A stretch of 60,000 nucleotides of DNA from Polytrichum commune (taxonomy: Eukaryota > Streptophyta > Polytrichopsida > Polytrichales > Polytrichaceae): positions 41,263,081-41,323,080 of the forward strand of contig OX485809.1 of assembly GCA_950295325.1 (NCBI GenBank), read 5' to 3'. Shown here piece after piece: positions 56,040 to 60,000 of the stretch (position 1 is the stretch's first letter; each line of letters begins with the position of its first letter). The notes under the pieces were generated by a model. The model had not been told where the DNA came from, did no database searches, and worked only from the letters and a program-made list of their open reading frames with translations. The translations under genes and the position numbers were made by a program.

Positions 56040-57226
56040 CAGTCTAACCTTGATAATGTCACCCTTGTTAATGGGACACCCTGATACTGTCACCTAAAAG
56101 TTTGAAACCGATTTTCTTAGTGTAAAACTCCCTCGTTATTATCCCTATCACCCTTGTTAATGTCACTATTTTTTTCCAAAATCCGTAGTGTAAATGTGAT
56201 AATATCAAATATGGATGGATTGTATGTGATGGTTGGATGGACATATTGTAGTAGCCAAAAGGGTCATGAGCCACCCCTGTGATAAATGCAATGTTATTCA
56301 AAGGGTCATGAGCCGCCTCTGTGCACCAACCCTGGACGGTGCTGTTTATACACGGCACTCAAAGGTGTTGTCTTTGACGGCGCTGCCAAGACTTCTTGGC
56401 CTCTATGCACCCCACCTTCCATCACATGTGTTCACCTATGTGTCTTTGAAGTAATTTAGGATGTTAAGTTCTACGGTTTAGCTAAGCTGGTACAGAGTAG
56501 TGTCGACTTAAGCTAAATTAGTTCAATTGGTTTGCAATGTAGAAATCTCAAGATATGTGGCACGGTCTTCACTGTTTCTATAGTCAATAGTCGCATAGGA
56601 GAATCTAGTAAGATCATAAGTGTTAGCCGCTCATCCTAAGTGGGCATTCAATTAGGAACAATCTTCTAGATTAGTTAGTCAAGCTCATAAGTAGAAACAA
56701 TCTTCTAGGTAGGTTAGTCAAGCTCATAAGTAGAAACAATCTTCTAGGTAGGTTAGTCAAGCTCATAAGTAGAAACAGTCTCCTAGGTAGGTTAGTCAAG
56801 CTCATGGTCGAGCTCACTTGTATATAATGAACCATTGTTCATTTGGAATTTAAATGCACACTTTCTATCATAGGCTTGTGTTTCTTCATGCAGTGCAGGT
56901 GTTCTTCGTTGTGTTGTTGTTTTTGTTGTTGTTGCTACATTGGAAGCTAGTGATTGGCTGATCTCAATGACACATTGTGATGTGCTCATGTTGTTATTCA
57001 CAATTTTGAATTATATTTTACATTCAAAAACATTGAAGTCTTGTGTTTGTTTTTTTTTTTTTTTTTTTACATTGTAATTTCATTTTGATTTTCTACCTTC
57101 TTTTTTTTTTGATAATATCACATTATGCACAAATCTTCAAAATGTGACATTATCAAATATGTCACACCTTGTTTATATCACACTTTATGGTGAAACGGAT
57201 GGTGTGATATTATCAAGGTTAGACTG
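56040..57226. mobile_element. Pogo/Emigrant-like DNA transposon derivative
   Basis: The ends are CAGTCTAACCTTGATAATGT and, in reverse complement, CAGTCTAACCTTGATAATAT, followed by TCAC on both sides, with TA at 56038-56039 and 57227-57228. Subterminal repeats such as TTGTTAATG(G/T).AC and TATCAAATATG occur inside both ends. No transposase is recognised; the 96-codon minus-strand ORF at 56068-56358 lies over the terminal repeats. The 39-bp tandem repeat at 56658-56805 lies inside. Confidence 0.88.
56658..56805. repeat. 39-bp minisatellite, 3.8 copies
   Basis: The unit ACAATCTTCTAGGTAGGTTA plus GTCAAGCTCATAAGTAGAA repeats with few changes inside the pogo-like element. Confidence 0.92.
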
Positions 57227-57289
57227 TACTGGATCTTTGCAGCATGCTCTGTGATGACTCAGACCCGTTACATATGCCCCTGTAGTTTC

Positions 57290-57610
57290 GAACAGACTCT
57301 CCATGACTTGAAATTCATGTTAATTTTGAAGGTACATTACATTAGACTGGCCTTGCACAACTCCATTTTCAGCTCTGAGCCCCTTCATATTGTAAGGCAA
57401 ATTATTACGGGACGCAATGCAATGAAATTGAATTTGAAGTCGAAGAAGCCAAAAGGCTTATGGAACTAGATGCATTGTCATCAAGATGACGGGTAAGAAG
57501 CAACTCCTTTGGTCTAATAAAGTGCAGTGGCTTCCATGAGATGGAGGCTCATATCAACTTGATGGCCCGATTGGAAGGAAGATTTGAAATTGTCCAATAC
57601 CACATTTTTA
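57290..57610 (-). pseudogene. RT zinc-finger LINE tail
   Basis: Minus-strand text LDNFKSSFQSGHQVDMSLHL and MEATALY, then a noncoding tail with AAGCCTTTTGGCTTCTTCG, matches the family at 41.1 and 49.96 kb. The cysteine part is lost; this is the most truncated copy. Confidence 0.55.
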
Positions 57611-57655
57611 TTTTTATTTTTTTAACTCTATATTTAATAGAGTTGCACAGGGGAT

Positions 57656-57731
57656 AATAACACACATCCTTAAACATTATTAAGGATGCACAGTTGCATA
57701 GGCTTGATAATGTTTAAGGATGTGTGTTATT
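57656..57731. repeat. Perfect 25-bp-stem hairpin
   Basis: AATAACACACATCCTTAAAC plus ATTAT (57656-57680) is perfectly complementary to 57707-57731 across a 26-nt loop. No target duplication was found. It could be a small foldback element, a young miRNA-type precursor or a recombination relic. Confidence 0.88.
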
Positions 57732-60000
57732 CATAAGATTTTCTTTTTGCACCCACTACTCATAAACTTTGAAACACGCAATCAGTAACCATTTTCCTCC
57801 TATTATTGGAAGCGCTAATGAAAATCTTATGCATTATTCAAAACGAAGAAGAATGCATGGCATATTTTTGAGCACACAGTCCAATCTCTTTGAAACACGT
57901 CTCTTTTCTAAGTGCACGTTCTTAGAGCCACACTAAACCACCCACCACTCGACTACAAGTGTCCAAACTATCGTTATGTTGGACTTGGGTGCATCTACAT
58001 GCCCTACTTAACGCCAAAATTTTGCCAAGAAACACAAATTCACTTGAGTAAGTGACAAAACTCCTTGTTCTCTTGAACAACGCGGTAGGGGCAACAAAAA
58101 ACAACAACAACAACAACAACAACAACAGCTGCTCCTATTATTTCATGTCAGTGTGAGTACTATGTGTCACAGATCGATGTTCCCAGCATTTTTCTTTCCT
58201 CGTTTCCCCTCGTTCGTTCATTCGTCATGTGGCAGTTTTGCCCTTTTTCCCCAATTGCTCAATAGTGGCAGTACGAACGGTGTTTATATTCGGAAACCAC
58301 GTGACCAGATCTGAGCATGGGACTCAGGAGTTCCTCTTTTAGGCTCTTGAAGCTGTGGCCAGAAATGGCAAGCCTGTCGGACAGTACTAAGCTACTAGGT
58401 TACGTGGTACTCATCATCCAAGAATCATAAAATGTTATTAAACATCCGCCTGCCCCAAAATTGTGGACCAATGGCCCGCGATCTCACACATGTTCCTTGT
58501 GATTGGTGGAGACTCGAGAGTAAACTGTGTGAGGTAGGTGAGTCCTAGGTGGACTCTTTTATGAGGTTGCATTACTAATGCAAAACTACCACTTGCTAGA
58601 TCGGCAATTTTTTTAGTTATATAGGACAAGTTTCCAATGACGTAGGTCACCTGCCTACGACTCATATGTTTGTAGTGTTGAAGTCTAGTTCTTGGAGGAA
58701 ATCTTTGACACTCAGATTATTGGGGTAAGTGTGTACTTCCAAGTAGGTATGGAGGAGACTCAAAAAATCCAATAGCAAGTCATCGTTCGAAAGAACTTGC
58801 TACAGAGTCTCACACACTTGTGATATTCTTATACCTATAAATAGACATGTGCCCTTTGCCCCCCCCCCCACCGCCCAAAATGGAAATCACTTTTGTTGCT
58901 TCAACTAGATTTCAAGTAGATTTGGGCTTTTGCATGAAATTCAGAAAGAACAAATTCCATATGTGCATTTTTTTATGGGTGGGGCCTATGATAGAAATCT
59001 GCATTTGTCTCGATGGCGCAAAAGTGCTCTTAGATGCATTATTATTTCTGAACTTGTCTTTTTGTTCATGTTTACTCATAATCTCAGTTCTTCGAATATA
59101 ATCCCTACCACTCCCACATTGAGCCACATGTTGCACGATTTGGCCATTCATTTGCCCACATAGACCATTGGAGAAACTTTGAGGTAGTTGTTCCACCACA
59201 ATTTATCCTTGAAGTAGATATTCCAACATTGGAGGTGTTGGATTAAGACACATTAACCTTATCACACATGTCCACCTCGGCAAATCAAGCCAACAAAAGT
59301 GCTCACATGAGCCTAAGAGCTCCTCGTTTTTCTTACATTGGTTGTTTTCAATATGACATGATTTTCCAATGAGTTTGTAGACATTAACCTGACATCATGA
59401 TTCGTTGACATCTAACATTTGTTTATAATGAAACATGAATGTAATGACATTGAAGCAACCCCTATGGTCAATGTAAATTGATTCTCTCAAGAATCGGCTT
59501 GCAAAGTTTATTGGGCTAATGCCTCATGCTCATCTCACACACTCGGGGAGTTCACTAGACATGTATATATGTATACACGTGCGTGACAAGGGTATTTATT
59601 CAAGGGGTATTTAATTATCCATCCTTAATTTTTTGTACCGTATTATTATATAATTTGCTAAATTTTTGTTTTTTAAATGACCCTATAATTACTTTTAAAT
59701 TTGATGAAGCTCTAATTTTAACCTAGGTATGTTCATTATAATTTGATTTTGCTCCAAAGGGTTTAAGAGCATTCAAAGTACTAAGTCACCAAAATCCAAG
59801 GCACAACAAGGTTTTACATTAAGAGTGTTCATAAACAGTTTCAAACAACAAAATCAGCCCATGTTCCTCAATCAAGTTACACGCACAATTAAACACAACG
59901 GTACTGATTGTTAAAAAAACAATTAAAACACCAACAACAAAGCAAGCAAAAATAGGGTCCATGCAATAATGTAGAAGGGTATAGAGTTAATACTACAACA
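57732..60000. other. Unassigned end of window with CAA microsatellite
   Basis: A CAA tract lies at about 58101-58127 and a C run at about 58859-58870. ORFs of 67-95 codons overlap on both strands and show no domain. No gene or element end is recognised. Confidence 0.4.

Noticed and set aside
1-60000. CRISPR arrays, bacterial operons, riboswitches or phage genes
   Set aside because: Tandem repeats here have no uniform spacers, coding density is far too low, and the RNA gene and mobile elements are eukaryotic.

Overview
The window looks like intergenic DNA from a large, repeat-rich land-plant nuclear genome. It is AT-rich and has no long open reading frames; the longest clean ORF is about 149 codons. 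It carries two TTTAGGG telomere-type units and a tRNA-Tyr gene with the short intron usual for plant nuclear tRNA-Tyr. Its mobile-element set is plant-like: CACTA, Stowaway, Tourist-like, pogo/Emigrant-like and hAT elements, a tRNA-headed SINE-like unit, and LINEs with RNase H or RT-associated zinc fingers. I cannot name the species. I found no intact, recognisable protein-coding gene; the only gene that looks functional is the tRNA-Tyr at about 47.9 kb.

Layout. 0-9 kb: a tandem repeat, an hAT element (1364-2056), a long hairpin (2107-2256), an hAT MITE (2796-3204), a pogo-like MITE (5541-6023), a Tourist-like MITE (6167-6557) and a pogo-like element with a transposase remnant (6683-7688). 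11.4-15.4 kb: a decayed minus-strand LINE (endonuclease and RT) split by a CACTA element (13237-14664) that contains a SINE-like unit and an AT palindrome array. 17-19 kb: a less AT-rich island of unknown nature and a small terminal-inverted-repeat element. 20-26 kb: a CA-rich, possibly LINE-derived stretch, an hAT MITE, a MULE-like transposase relic and a PIF/Harbinger transposase relic. 26-32 kb: very AT-rich DNA containing an exon-like relic that may derive from an N4/N6-type DNA methyltransferase gene. 32-34 kb: an hAT MITE next to the 3' half of a LINE (RNase H onward). 35-39 kb: RT zinc-finger fragments, two palindromic MITEs, a Stowaway and tandem duplications. 39-48 kb: more LINE tails, a second large hAT element, a poly-G-tipped hAT-like element, a Tc1/mariner-like transposase relic, a 27-bp minisatellite and the tRNA. 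49-60 kb: another Tourist-like MITE, a cluster of 81-bp hairpins, a long dispersed repeat, another pogo-like element and a perfect 25-bp-stem hairpin.

The features do not form a pathway. They record successive transposition, with several elements delimited exactly by target-site duplications (TSDs): 3 bp for CACTA and Tourist-like, TA for pogo-like and Stowaway, 8 bp for hAT. The least explained items are the methyltransferase-like relic, the hairpin cluster at 51.6-52.8 kb, the isolated long hairpins and the minisatellite ORF.
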